Assembly (NCBI GenBank): GCA_002633005.1
Contig: NMRA01000046.1
Span: 386,266-450,265, forward strand
Origin: Phoronis australis
Lineage: Eukaryota > Phoronida > Phoronidae
Length of the DNA stretch: 64,000 nucleotides
Direction of reading: 5' to 3'
The first letter of the stretch is position 1. The number at the start of each line of letters is the position of its first letter. Both the position numbers and the translations under genes were made by a program. The notes under the pieces are model-generated. The model was given only the letters and a program-made list of their open reading frames with translations, was not told the DNA's origin and made no database searches. Positions 58,001-60,089 of the stretch are shown here, piece after piece.

Positions 58001-58264
58001 GCACCCAGTTGATTAATGAATACTGACATTTTTTTATCACAAATTGTTCCTTTTTTCATTTGTGCTCACAATGATAATTCTAATCTAGGGCGTCAGTTGG
58101 CAGTTACTTGGACAAAACTCTCTGAGACTGTAAACCCTGGGGAGAAAGTGATTAAGTTGATGGAGTCAGTGCAAGGGAGCTGGAAAGCGGGTGATAAGAT
58201 TGTCATAGCAACCACTAGTCACAGGAACAGTCAGAGGGAAAATGAGGAACTGACCATAGAAAGT
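3958..58264 (+). CDS. PKHD1L1: Fibrocystin-L (PKHD1L1)-like protein, 47 exons, 3'-incomplete in this window
   Basis: Exons traced by frame and splice signals: 3958-4018, 5717-5791, 6349-6490, 7642-7747, 8754-8811, 9163-9256, 9469-9522, 9912-9997, 10266-10308, 10596-10666, 15289-15393, 15909-15992, 18893-19167, 19424-19589, 19772-19854, 21433-21525, 24467-24715, 25811-25938, 26275-26444, 26648-26935, 27344-27498, 27737-27859, 28025-28133, 28350-28481, 28749-28880, 29299-29432, 29640-29778, 30274-30407, 30617-30755, 31668-31857, 32065-32306, 34764-34946, 35284-35460, 35999-36169, 36428-36550, 38208-38357, 38545-38975, 39206-39363, 44018-44132, 44341-44473, 45122-45295, 47351-47494, 48481-48655, 49541-49688, 51390-51546, 56313-56522, 58089-58264. 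The sum is 6885 nt (2295 codons) with no in-frame stop. The order IPT, PA14, IPT array, G8 is that of fibrocystin-L, a ciliary or stereocilia-coat surface protein of about 4,200 residues in vertebrates. The second G8, the PbH1 repeats and the membrane anchor lie outside the window. Individual splice sites are predictions. Confidence 0.93.
5717..7747 (+). CDS. PKHD1L1: Exons 2-4: first IPT/TIG domain
   Basis: Residues ~21-128. Exon 2 carries VIPRQGSVEGATMLTISGQG, the G-x-x-x-G-G-T-x-L-T-I-x-G pattern that opens an IPT/TIG (immunoglobulin-like, plexin, transcription factor) fold. Exon 3 includes VKCLVQVYSTNDHQIVCQTG, with the two cysteines typical of the C-P/V...I-x-C pattern. Exon 4 begins GAAPEGWYNLVILVDGVPIE, the last strands of the fold. 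Phases are 1, 1, 2, 0. A 21-bp unit (GAAAAGACAATGAATTTTTAT) occurs twice in tandem just before the exon 4 acceptor. Confidence 0.88.
8390..8620 (+). pseudogene. Tc1/mariner-like transposase remnant (helix-turn-helix part)
   Basis: Frame around 8410-8500 reads KSLREVARDLQVSKSSVQRM followed shortly by a stop. This is the usual first helix-turn-helix of Tc1/mariner-type transposases. After a frame change near 8510 the text TVQECGYHGEIK resembles the second-HTH-to-linker phrase in the same families. No DDE catalytic region or terminal inverted repeats could be identified. It lies in the intron before exon 5. Confidence 0.45.
8754..10666 (+). CDS. PKHD1L1: Exons 5-10: second IPT/TIG domain
   Basis: Residues ~129-263, split over six very short exons (43-94 nt). 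Recognisable pieces are MPNIKSIYPSTGPPGTVVTI (IPT opening), RVYVGGAPCTVINEKTEELY (paired strand with conserved VGG-PC), GIITCKVEADYIG and the terminal LYMFQIHPG, a phrase I associate with the end of this domain in vertebrate PKHD1L1. Every junction is in frame (phases 1, 2, 2, 1, 2, 1). The small-exon structure makes these invisible to simple ORF finding, so transcript support would be valuable. Confidence 0.85.
10667..15288. other. PKHD1L1: Large intron 10
   Basis: 4.6 kb between exons 10 and 11. It holds a (AACAAGAAAA)-type simple repeat at 11057-11118 and a decayed non-LTR reverse transcriptase fragment at ~11520-11990. The remaining open frames (for example 13425-13655, 13721-14131, 13958-14179, 14729-14974) have no recognisable domain and no splice-compatible match to the host gene. 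I see nothing else I can name. Confidence 0.7.
11520..11990 (+). pseudogene. Decayed non-LTR retrotransposon reverse transcriptase (CR1/L2/Jockey-type)
   Basis: Around 11860-11935 one frame reads NNIDSISTWFSANKLSTNSS followed by KS. This is the thumb-side motif 'L..I..WF..NKLSLN..K' of LINE reverse transcriptases. About 100 nt upstream another frame reads SHQGSSQLSPLAHF, corresponding to the 'VPQGS.LGPLLF' motif. The YADD box expected between them is broken by indels (a WATP-like remnant). Stops and frameshifts mean it is not functional. Confidence 0.65.
15289..15992 (+). CDS. PKHD1L1: Exons 11-12: third IPT/TIG domain
   Basis: Residues ~264-326. Exon 11 encodes ISAVSPQLGSTEGGTIITVK followed by GEGF, a canonical IPT opening, and ends LKVSVGG. 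Exon 12 continues FPCDVLSVLSSQITCKTSKE, supplying both conserved cysteines. Both introns are phase 1. It sits directly upstream of the PA14 exons, the order seen in vertebrate fibrocystin-L. Confidence 0.9.
16223..17790. mobile_element. Putative non-autonomous DNA transposon with terminal inverted repeats
   Basis: The left end CCGGTCTCCAATCTCC at 16223 is matched in inverse orientation by GGAGATTGGAGACCGG ending at 17790. Inside both ends are many copies of a GAGTAT/ACTCGAAA motif in both orientations (16275-16335, 16615-16710, 17637-17765), like subterminal repeats. No transposase frame is recognisable in the 1.57 kb. Clear target-site duplications are not visible, so superfamily is unassigned. 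It lies in the intron between exons 12 and 13. Confidence 0.65.
18893..19589 (+). CDS. PKHD1L1: Exons 13-14: PA14 domain
   Basis: Residues ~327-473. Exon 13 (275 nt) encodes ARVRGYFIPPSNNTYTFHLV followed by ADDNAVVYLSSDEDP. This is the 'G.f.p...g.Y.F.....D..a.lyls' signature of the PA14 beta-barrel, a carbohydrate-binding-type module found in many surface proteins. Exon 14 adds ARPIDL-like strands (SRPIDLVAGRKYYIEG) and HIRIGVRIHN, the 'L..G..Y.ie....e' end of the fold. A PA14 insert after IPT3 is a hallmark of fibrocystin-L and is absent from fibrocystin itself (PKHD1), which is why I call L rather than PKHD1. Confidence 0.93.
19772..21525 (+). CDS. PKHD1L1: Exons 15-16: linker after PA14
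   Basis: Residues ~474-532. Exon 15 encodes SVLADEQQIKFTSTYSDELQ. Exon 16 encodes TVTVGNTTQKFRLSWDGAQT. Both begin or end at phase 0 and have good acceptors (TTTTCCAG, GTGTTTTCAG) and donors (GTAAAT, GTAACC). In fibrocystin-L homologues this part follows PA14 and has no named domain. 'ISSSYSDEVQEI..' type phrases are typical of the family as I recall it. Confidence 0.85.
20090..20640. repeat. Degenerate direct duplication with a hairpin
   Basis: Phrases such as GGGTCCAGTGATT, GTTTCCACACA.TGTGT and GGCATTTG..CCAAG occur twice, about 260-300 bp apart, indicating an old tandem duplication or two copies of one dispersed repeat. At 20097-20144 AAATGCCAAGCAT pairs with ATGCTTGGCATTT, and inside it CTGATGC pairs with GCATCAG, forming a nested hairpin. 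No coding potential recognised. Confidence 0.5.
21815..23580 (+). mobile_element. Helentron-like (HINE-type) non-autonomous element, copy A
   Basis: Begins ATGTGCCCACATATTTATATGTGG (a hairpin, shown to 20-base blocks: CCACATATTTATATGTGG). Ends GTGGGCGCATTTCAACGCTC followed by CGTGTTGCTCTTGTT. The start and the subterminal GTGGGCGCAT are inverted repeats of unequal position, and a hairpin (CAACGC/GCGTTG in copy B) lies just before the 3' end. In between are about four ~450-bp tandem units; the marker GTGTGCCCCCTAGTGGCAAT recurs at about 22031, 22484, 22936 and 23359. No protein. Located in the intron between exons 16 and 17. Confidence 0.7.
24467..26444 (+). CDS. PKHD1L1: Exons 17-19: region between PA14 and the IPT array, part 1
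   Basis: Residues ~533-714. Exon 17 (249 nt) encodes EKARAFFTRDYDQAKTGAEW then RMNIYSYCGRQSLML. Exon 18 contains CLAYTGELRPHVRLNVWWKE. Exon 19 contains WHYACLDLMILVSSDEWISA. The composition (W, Y, beta-strand alternation) suggests a globular beta domain, possibly carbohydrate-binding-like, but I cannot assign a named family. Homologous sequence is present at this place in vertebrate fibrocystin-L as I recall it. The 3' end of exon 17 and its donor are duplicated twice in the following intron. Confidence 0.85.
24671..24980 (+). repeat. Triplicated exon-17 end with donor site
   Basis: The exon-17 tail (GGAAATATGGAGCATACAAC onward) and its donor GTAAGTGTGGGAAT appear at 24675-24730, again at 24786-24845, and again at 24864-24980. 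The first and third copies share the same 110-bp downstream flank (period 193 bp); the middle copy is shorter. The extra copies have no acceptor of their own. Reading through the first donor meets a TGA about 57 nt later. Copy 3 changes AACACA to AACTCA. Confidence 0.9.
25458..25677. repeat. 110-bp tandem duplication in intron 17
   Basis: TAGTCATATATATGTCAAAC at 25458 recurs at 25568 and the copies stay nearly identical through ACCCTGAGACGA.TTATT. Differences are a few substitutions and one indel. No coding or splice role is apparent. It lies about 135 bp upstream of the exon 18 acceptor. Confidence 0.9.
26648..27859 (+). CDS. PKHD1L1: Exons 20-22: region between PA14 and the IPT array, part 2
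   Basis: Residues ~715-903. Exon 20 (288 nt) carries YRGAIHPNGVYIDKIKVTKH and ends GGNVIIGFNGMNMSG. Exon 21 encodes LSAEDMKSHLESAFPGIGNL then VKRSGDCSGHTYNIRWPNDG, a phrase resembling the 'gdC.gy.w.v.w....G..p.l' pattern repeated in filamin/TIG-like surface proteins. Exon 22 continues VLKSNLTGIDVNVTTVRKVE. Several N-x-S/T sequons (NIS, NDS, NMS, NLT, NVT) suit an extracellular protein. No named domain assigned. Confidence 0.87.
28025..28880 (+). CDS. PKHD1L1: Exons 23-25: IPT/TIG domain 4 and start of domain 5
   Basis: Residues ~904-1028. Exon 23 ends TPTVDSVSPVSG. Exon 24 continues THITLSGSGFISVTDDIKVT and GGDVCNVTAASASHIDCTLG, a full IPT core with both cysteines. Exon 25 completes the domain and opens the next one with EITSLSPTSGSSAG. 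Each intron is phase 1 at the conserved glycine. A ~55-nt piece of exon 25 (from AGTCAGTCTATCTCAGGCTG) is repeated in the following intron at 28886-28940. Confidence 0.92.
29299..29778 (+). CDS. PKHD1L1: Exons 26-27: IPT/TIG domain 5
   Basis: Residues ~1029-1118. Exon 26 encodes GSLLTITGRAFSSSFNENTV then GGQACHLVKSTFSQIVC. Exon 27 encodes SDAQVTVSVNGQSHTATTTF and ends ELPVSG. The intron between them uses a GC donor (AAG|GCAAGT at 29433) and phase 0; the flanking introns are phase 1. The two exons together are 273 nt (91 codons), a symmetrical module that can be duplicated or skipped without changing frame. Confidence 0.92.
30274..30755 (+). CDS. PKHD1L1: Exons 26'-27': duplicated IPT/TIG domain 5
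   Basis: Second copy of the preceding module, residues ~1119-1209. Differences from the first copy are few, including Leu to Met (GSMLTITGRAF), Ser to Phe (SSFFNEN), Val to Ala before TPAK, and Glu to Lys in exon 27' (TTFEY to ITFKY). Splice sites, including the GC donor at 30408, are kept, so the copy could be translated. If real, the protein has 15 IPT domains rather than 14. Confidence 0.7.
30757..31185. repeat. Minisatellite, ~35-38-bp units, about 12 copies
   Basis: Starts at the donor of exon 27'. Units read GGTATGGTGTGATGGATGTC then TGTGTACAAGATTAT (35 bp); the first two units carry an extra ACG (TGACGTGTACAAG) and a GGCTG variant. The corresponding place after exon 27 (29779-29822) has only one unit before the ambiguous base. 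So the array was expanded in one copy only, or collapsed in the other. Confidence 0.93.
31668..32306 (+). CDS. PKHD1L1: Exons 28-29: IPT/TIG domains 6 and 7
   Basis: Residues ~1210-1353. Exon 28 (190 nt) is a whole IPT core: GVVTITGSGFGSFAAVEFPV, GKTSCAVVSYNDTVIQC and HAVQVQLANGYA. Exon 29 (242 nt) carries the next: VTGVWPQLGSFAGGSLLTIV, GRGF, VGPRPCTVVTSSQTQVTC. Junction between them is phase 2 (AG|C, Ser). Exon 29 ends phase 1 (GIHPG) and joins exon 30 across an intron that contains the first Kolobok-like transposon. Confidence 0.92.
32953..33882 (+). CDS. THAP-domain transposase N-terminal part (Kolobok-like), truncated
   Basis: 309 codons inside the transposon. Residues 1-95 form a THAP zinc finger: C5/C6-x-C10 (CCVPGCSNY), W36, C60-x2-H63 (VCGKHF) and the closing AIPSVL (90-95), the C2CH pattern that binds DNA. 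Residues ~100-180 are Ser/Pro-rich. Residues ~195-290 hold CQVCGEGV, ECVTGHSGKWDS and GVLFTGNTFQSVKTMMDFGK, phrases common upstream of the catalytic core in this group. A frameshift near 33870 moves the continuation (YTTYTLMEEETKKIIDVEL) into another frame that ends at 34048. The catalytic core is absent. Likely not an active transposase. Confidence 0.8.
   Translation: MPHCCCVPGCSNYRLTRALGVPLHRFPMDDTLRRTWLVRVKNAALPVHATYKAVENYRVCGKHFLPSDYERDLYAELMKVPAKQRLKKDAIPSVLIPGSAPSPPPRSAFLKREASRAVASTVTGASGGTSSTVTRASERTPERAIPGTSSDSPCAVFSSPEPLSSPAAILSSGSDYRPSSTPSEEDSSSSSEQIGEPNFDKFIVDLSKVLELFRRCQVCGEGVTRHNVSSLGAQVTIQWECVTGHSGKWDSCSSVRGMPEVHLTMSSGVLFTGNTFQSVKTMMDFGKVKFFFENNIQQHSEFLFNTSCQ
34020..34294 (-). 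pseudogene. Opposite-strand Cys-rich ORF of the Kolobok-like element, copy A
   Basis: Read on the minus strand from an ATG at 34294 the frame gives a short acidic leader, one TAG where copy B has a Glu codon, then GGYMFEPEYNEAEYTQAQAA and, after an Arg-rich stretch, WCKCTVCVVMPTSIECLCC. The 'FEP...WCxC..C..MPT..ExxCC' layout resembles the C-terminal zinc-binding region of P2X7 receptors, which also occurs in many invertebrate transposon-associated proteins. The frame runs out at the deletion junction near 34025, so the protein is incomplete. Confidence 0.55.
34764..35460 (+). CDS. PKHD1L1: Exons 30-31: cupredoxin-like domain without copper ligands
   Basis: Residues ~1354-1473. Exon 30 reads VWSPQHITITSGDWVEWQWT then LPGTHQVTYGV, the N-terminal half of a plastocyanin-type fold ('V....i.i..GD.V.W.w....H.V'). 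Exon 31 reads FLKTGTYYYSAGKVEGVGNF, corresponding to the 'PGtYyY.C..H...gM.G.i.V' loop. Here the Cys and second His of a type-1 copper site are replaced by Ser and Val-Glu, so only one of the ligands remains. The domain probably has a structural role. All phases are 1. Confidence 0.85.
35999..38357 (+). CDS. PKHD1L1: Exons 32-34: IPT/TIG domain 8 and start of domain 9
   Basis: Residues ~1474-1621. Exon 32 starts with a Cys/Pro-rich lead (ATSCLHKLPAAPCSTPATPG) and opens the domain with VITMVSPSNVTVGENITIQG; it uses a GC donor (CAAG|GCAAGT at 36170). Exon 33 encodes VSVGGYVCDVISSSENKVMC. Exon 34 ends domain 8 and opens domain 9 with SLTDFHPQQGSLLGGTQLTI. Phase 1 throughout. Confidence 0.9.
36551..38207. 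other. PKHD1L1: Intron 35 (between the exons at 36428-36550 and 38208-38357)
   Basis: 1.66 kb. Contains AACTGGCTTTTAACTGGCTT simple repetition near 37008-37032 and sequence (36820-37720) whose composition differs from its neighbours, with CTAGAACA and TCTATAACTTTCC phrases suggestive of an old dispersed repeat. I cannot name it. No coding exon found. Confidence 0.5.
38545..38975 (+). CDS. PKHD1L1: Exon 35: IPT/TIG domains 9 (rest) and 10
   Basis: The longest exon of the gene (431 nt), residues ~1622-1765. It holds the remainder of domain 9 (GSGFSEEMTILLGSSGSSCR, SALCVTTSG, HVNGLTHTAAGQYSF) and a complete next domain, TPKVLAVTPNTISAPNSILM, ITGEGFNGSLEDISVSLG, SAVCTVLIANSSHIEC. That two domains share one exon here, while elsewhere each domain is split over two or more exons, suggests an intron loss. 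Ends phase 0 at CCA AAT before GTAAGT. Confidence 0.95.
39206..44132 (+). CDS. PKHD1L1: Exons 36-37: IPT/TIG domain 11
   Basis: Residues ~1766-1856. Exon 36 (39206-39363) encodes PVISSMSPKLGSTNGGTRLT, ITGLGFDNTSTRVSVAGQ and LCKIVR. Exon 37 (44018-44132) continues VSSTQIICLTPGTKNRLKRS. The junction is phase 2 (AG|C). The intron between them is 4.65 kb because it carries the second Kolobok-like element and a nested Helentron-like element. The basic KNRLKRS stretch is unusual for an IPT loop. Confidence 0.9.
40687..42210 (+). mobile_element. Helentron-like (HINE-type) element, copy B, nested in Kolobok-like copy B
   Basis: Starts ATGCGCCCACATATTTATAT with the hairpin CCACATATTTATATGTGG and ends GTGGGCGCATTTCAACGCTC then TGCGTTGCTCTTGT. 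ATGCGCCCAC at the start is the exact inverse of the subterminal GTGGGCGCAT, and CAACGC-TCT-GCGTTG forms a 3' hairpin. About three ~450-bp units inside (marker GTGCCCCC.TGTGGCAA/GTGCCCCCTAGTGGCAAT near 40898, 41347, 41797). A TCCG/GTCC microsatellite follows the 5' end. The host sequence matches Kolobok copy A on both sides, which fixes the boundaries to within a few bases. Confidence 0.8.
42307..42960 (+). pseudogene. THAP transposase pseudogene of Kolobok-like copy B
   Basis: ATG at 42307 opens MPHSCCVVGCTHYCLTRT, homologous to the THAP protein of copy A. A TAA falls after TWLVR and further stops and indels follow. Recognisable later pieces include the serine-rich spacer and a CTCGCGAGTTGTGGCC stretch. 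After GAQVTIEW the homology to the transposase stops and jumps to the opposite-strand ORF. Non-functional. Confidence 0.85.
42985..43248 (-). CDS. Opposite-strand Cys-rich ORF of the Kolobok-like element, copy B
   Basis: 87 codons on the minus strand: an acidic start (VSDGDIVHSSGDEEFFHEQS), CIFEPEYNEAEYAQAQAAVE, then an Arg/Glu stretch and CKCTVCTVMPTSMKCLCC. It matches the copy A frame position by position but has no internal stop; the Trp before the first Cys is now Ser. It resembles the P2X7-type zinc-binding C-terminal region. The 5' part may begin further right and its 3' end is cut by the element's internal deletion. Whether it is expressed cannot be judged. Confidence 0.45.
   Translation of the reverse strand: MCRPCVSDGDIVHSSGDEEFFHEQSVGGCIFEPEYNEAEYAQAQAAVERNEAETKDRHGGTSSCKCTVCTVMPTSMKCLCCFHSMVT
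43701..43842 (+). repeat. 60-bp near-perfect inverted repeat (fold-back) beside Kolobok-like copy B
   Basis: Arms 43701-43760 and 43783-43842, loop 22 nt, five differences in 60 positions. If transcribed rightward four of the five become G-U wobble pairs and one is A-C. Starts 15 bp after the TTAA of Kolobok copy B. Could be a MITE, or a transcribed hairpin. No coding content. Confidence 0.85.
44341..45295 (+). CDS. PKHD1L1: Exons 38-39: IPT/TIG domain 12
   Basis: Residues ~1857-1958. Exon 38 encodes TPVVNFVTPSKARPGETVTI then SGSGFSDDHDSNGVMFG. Exon 39 encodes GDTPCVVTSSSSSEVQCTAG and VPVQVDVMGLGLASSSQMF, ending VSPTTG, which opens domain 13. A second, partly decayed copy of the first ~90 nt of exon 39 lies just upstream at 45001-45091 without a usable acceptor. 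Confidence 0.93.
45001..45091 (+). pseudogene. Pseudo-exon: partial copy of exon 39
   Basis: From CACGTTGTGTTGTGACCTCC to GTACAGGTAGATGGGAC this copies exon 39 (45128-45225) with about ten differences, at a spacing of about 127 bp. The sequence before it (ATGGGAAA) has no AG acceptor, so it should not be spliced in. A CAG|GTAGAT pseudo-donor is shared by both copies. Confidence 0.85.
45317..46053 (+). mobile_element. Truncated Penelope-like retroelement with inverted copy of its own 3' end
   Basis: Flanked by an 11-bp direct repeat GTTTGTTAAAG at 45306-45316 and 46054-46064. The right part encodes a GIY-YIG endonuclease tail. The left ~210 bp (45352-45570) is the reverse complement of the element's right end (45838-46053): for example CATTGGATTC on the left answers GAATCCAATG on the right. 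Inverted terminal copies are typical of Penelope-like elements. It is inserted 10 bp downstream of the exon 39 donor site. Confidence 0.82.
45600..45935 (+). pseudogene. GIY-YIG endonuclease C-terminal fragment of a Penelope-like element
   Basis: One frame reads CLYNGETGRNVGYRMAEHHE (the usual YIGETGR motif with Ile changed to Asn). After a frameshift near 45690 another reads STITNHARKNNCVIDxESAK with a stop at the expected Trp, then SRKRRMRKSTA and NVMNRDDGTFKLSAF. These are the C-terminal phrases of Penelope endonucleases ('H....W..a.vi..e....rr..Ea..i......mNrd.g'). Reverse transcriptase is missing. Inactive. Confidence 0.85.
46760..47110 (-). pseudogene. LINE reverse-transcriptase C-terminal remnant (antisense)
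   Basis: On the minus strand from about 47108 the frame reads IKRRKWRWVGHTLRKADESI, TKQALSWNPQGSRQ, a TGA where Arg is usual, then GKPVRTWRRTMEAELRETGY and MANNRIRWQ. This is the well-known 3' end of many non-LTR retrotransposon polyproteins ('R.RWLGHvLRm......A..W.P.G.RkRGRPk.TWRR..e.el'). No 5' part. It lies in the intron before exon 40, opposite to the host gene. Confidence 0.85.
47351..48655 (+). CDS. PKHD1L1: Exons 40-41: IPT/TIG domain 13 and start of domain 14
   Basis: Residues ~1959-2064. Exon 40 encodes GFGGGSLLTLTGSGFDPVSS and CDEVCALVSGTSTSLQC. Exon 41 encodes KTCDVVVKLPTGMFTNKQAS then LISVTPTRGGTAGGSKVIVT, which opens the last IPT domain. Donor of exon 40 is GTAAAG at 47495 (phase 1). 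The last 40 nt of exon 40 plus donor are duplicated with a 60-bp period at 47515-47577, where the second donor has become GCAAAG. Confidence 0.92.
49541..49688 (+). CDS. PKHD1L1: Exon 42: IPT/TIG domain 14 core
   Basis: Residues ~2065-2114. Joins exon 41 in phase 2 at GG|C. Encodes STGNTVTIGGTPCIITSEST then TQIECTTEAHRKTEVSK and VKVYNKHGLAIG. It has both conserved cysteines. Donor is GTAGGT at 49689, phase 0. It is the final IPT before the G8 region, matching the place of IPT 14 in vertebrate fibrocystin-L. Confidence 0.92.
50821..51154. mobile_element. 334-bp MITE with 27-bp terminal inverted repeats and a palindromic minisatellite core
   Basis: Ends are TACGGTGGCCCGAAAGTATC... and its perfect inverse over 27 bp (51128-51154). 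ATTATT flanks both sides and may be the target duplication, though it is low-complexity. The core (50880-51102) is about eleven ~20-21-bp units like TTTCCACCTAGGTTGAAATA, each with a palindromic centre (CCTAGG or CCCGGG). The array itself flips orientation midway, so the whole element can fold back. An ambiguous base at 50994 marks the centre. The minus-strand open frame at 50900-51085 is a by-product. Confidence 0.88.
51390..58264 (+). CDS. PKHD1L1: Exons 43-45 (numbering without the duplicate pair): first G8 domain
   Basis: Residues ~2115-2295. Exons are 51390-51546, 56313-56522, 58089-58264. The first reads VWSSPFTWGNKGLPKDKDFV, ISKGQTILLDVDTPVLTMLL, the 'W.....P..gd.V.i..G..vllD..tp.l..l.i.G' start of a G8 domain (named for eight conserved glycines). 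The second reads GGQVIFDEKDVQLNSEYILI then GALLQVG-like GGLLQVGTEQEPFQHNAVIT, LHGH and ends LAVRHGNLELHG. The third, RQLAVTWTKLSETVNPGEKV and GDKIVIATTSH, leads into the parallel beta-helix region. Donor GTAAGT at 58265, phase 0. Confidence 0.94.
52552..52597. repeat. (TACGTATACATA)/(TA)n microsatellite
   Basis: ATACATATACGTATACATATACG-type alternation passes into a run of about nine TA dinucleotides. It is likely polymorphic. No functional role seen. Confidence 0.9.
53272..53390. repeat. ~30-bp minisatellite (GGCCATAATGCTTCGGCTGT units)
   Basis: About four units alternating CCGGCCATAATGCTTCGGC and TGTGGTGCTCC with substitutions; a half-unit of ~15 bp is also visible. The minus-strand frame here encodes His/Pro-rich repeats, which are a periodicity artefact. 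Confidence 0.75.
53961..55281 (+). mobile_element. Helentron-like (HINE-type) element, copy C, 5'-truncated
   Basis: Lacks the 5' hairpin start but contains the same internal units (GTGTGCCCCCTAGTGGCAAT at 54422, ACCACCTAGTGGCCAT, CTATCAACCAAAC.ACT) and the same end, GTAGGCGCATTGCTCTTG, with the 3' hairpin decayed. More diverged than copies A and B, so an older insertion. Confidence 0.75.
56523..58088. other. PKHD1L1: Intron between the second and third G8 exons
   Basis: 1.57 kb. Contains a poly-A run near 57245 and a CAGACA/CACA-rich simple repeat at about 57355-57430 that produces spurious Thr/Gln- and Cys/Val-rich frames on the two strands (57302-57544, 57094-57510). Nothing else recognised. 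Confidence 0.7.
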
Positions 58265-59530
58265 GTAAGTAGTTTGTCCAATGACAGTTGACTGGGAAGT
58301 GAGTGAATGCCAGGTTGGAATTGTGAGCCATGAATACTGTACTTTATCTAATATCAACTTTACAAATTGACATCAATGGTAAATGTCAAATTTTTTGCAA
58401 ATTACCTTATTAGTCCTATGTTGTGTTATCTAAATACAGTGACTTTTAAAGTGACATTTGTAAAAAAAGAAATAACCAAAAGCAAAGACAATGTGAGATT
58501 TCTCAGAAGATATAATTTATGTCAGTTAATTATTGTGCCTCTTCTGCCTTGCTAAATCAATAAAAACTCAAATCATGTGCTTCAAGGAAATCAGCGTACT
58601 TCATTAAATAATGTGCATTTAGGTCATTTATTGGGCATTTGAAGCATTTATCATGATTTTAAAACACTGACTGTGATGGACGAATTTGATGAAGTGTTGT
58701 AATTGAATATAGAAGTTGTTAATAATTATTATAACAGAATGTATAGAGTGGAATACGAGCAAATAGTATTTCATTGCGACAATAATTTGCATTAAAATCT
58801 GTAAGGTGAGCAGCTTCTCAGCAAGTAATGAGTCCAGAGTGATAAGTAGTTTAAAAATTACATTCAGAAAGCGACTTGTTTTGGGGATGTTATTCATGAG
58901 ACAGTAAAACACTAATAACCAAGTCCTCACAAAATGTTCACAAGCAAGTAAATAATTTTGAAATGGCTGCCGGGCTGTTTAACAGGGGGGGTCTCGCTTG
59001 TCAGTGCCTAATGCATGAAGATCTCCATTGATTTGCAAATCTAAACTACCATCATGTTCTTCGATTTGATCCCCCTGTCATCAGAAAATAGGACATGTGT
59101 GGTTTTTTTGTAAAAGTCAAAAGCTGCATAAAAATAAAAGGAAATGATTTAGGAAACTGTAACAGGTTCTTTGAGACTTCATTATCTAATGAAATTTGGT
59201 CATGTTTATTTCATATATTTATTATCATTGATAAACAAGTACAAAAACAAACGTCTACATTCATTCAAGCATGCACACCTCAGGAGAGACCATTCTCGTA
59301 TCTCGTATAAAGTTAACAACTGCTACATGGAGTTAACGTGAACAATAAAATTTGTCCATTTCCAAGAGAAGCTGTCACACACAAAATTTTTATAATTTAT
59401 GCAATTAATTTTTCAGTGTTATAGTACTTATAAGTATATGTAACAAACTTGTGAATTATGTATATTTTTGTGACATCTCTCCTTGTAATGTACTGTTTGG
59501 CTAGTAATAGCAAAATTTTAATAGAAAATC

Positions 59531-59679
59531 ACGTGTCTCATAAATACACAAAGCGTACCGAGAGTGGCGTACATGAAGTAACATCCCACGAGACATTATT
59601 CCACGTATGCGGAATAAGGTCAAGTGGGATATTACTTCATGTATGCCAGTCGAGGTACGTTTTGTATTTATCCCATGTG
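59531..59679. repeat. 149-bp palindromic (fold-back) element
   Basis: Arms 59531-59589 and 59624-59679 are inverted copies (for example GTACATGAAGTAACATCCCAC against GTGGGATATTACTTCATGTA) with about 85% match. The 34-nt loop holds another small hairpin, TTATTCC-ACGTATGC-GGAATAA. This is consistent with a MITE of minimal length or a transcribed hairpin. Confidence 0.85.
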
Positions 59680-60089
59680 CTTCGAATTCCTAAGTTTCTT
59701 ACATTTTTAGGCAGATTTTTCAAATACTTCACCCAGACTGTTCACATGGCAGATCACATCCTATATGTATATACTTGCGCGTTAGGTTGCAAGTTTTCTC
59801 TTGAAAAAGAAATAGTTTTAAAAGTAACGATTTATTTCTTGAAAAGAGGTAGCAAAAGTTAAAAACAATGGCAACTGAGCAGTGAACTTGTAACTTCTCC
59901 TGGAAATAGTTAAAAAACAACAATTTTTGATATTTTAATTTCCCAGGAATCGGCGCCTGAGACGATACAGTATTCAGCAATTGAAAACTGAGAGAAAGTG
60001 TCTTATAATTAACAGTTTTGTTCCAGATTTTACATTTAGGGCCTGGTTGCATGTCGAGTGTTAGTTACACTGTTGCAACTGTATTACTT

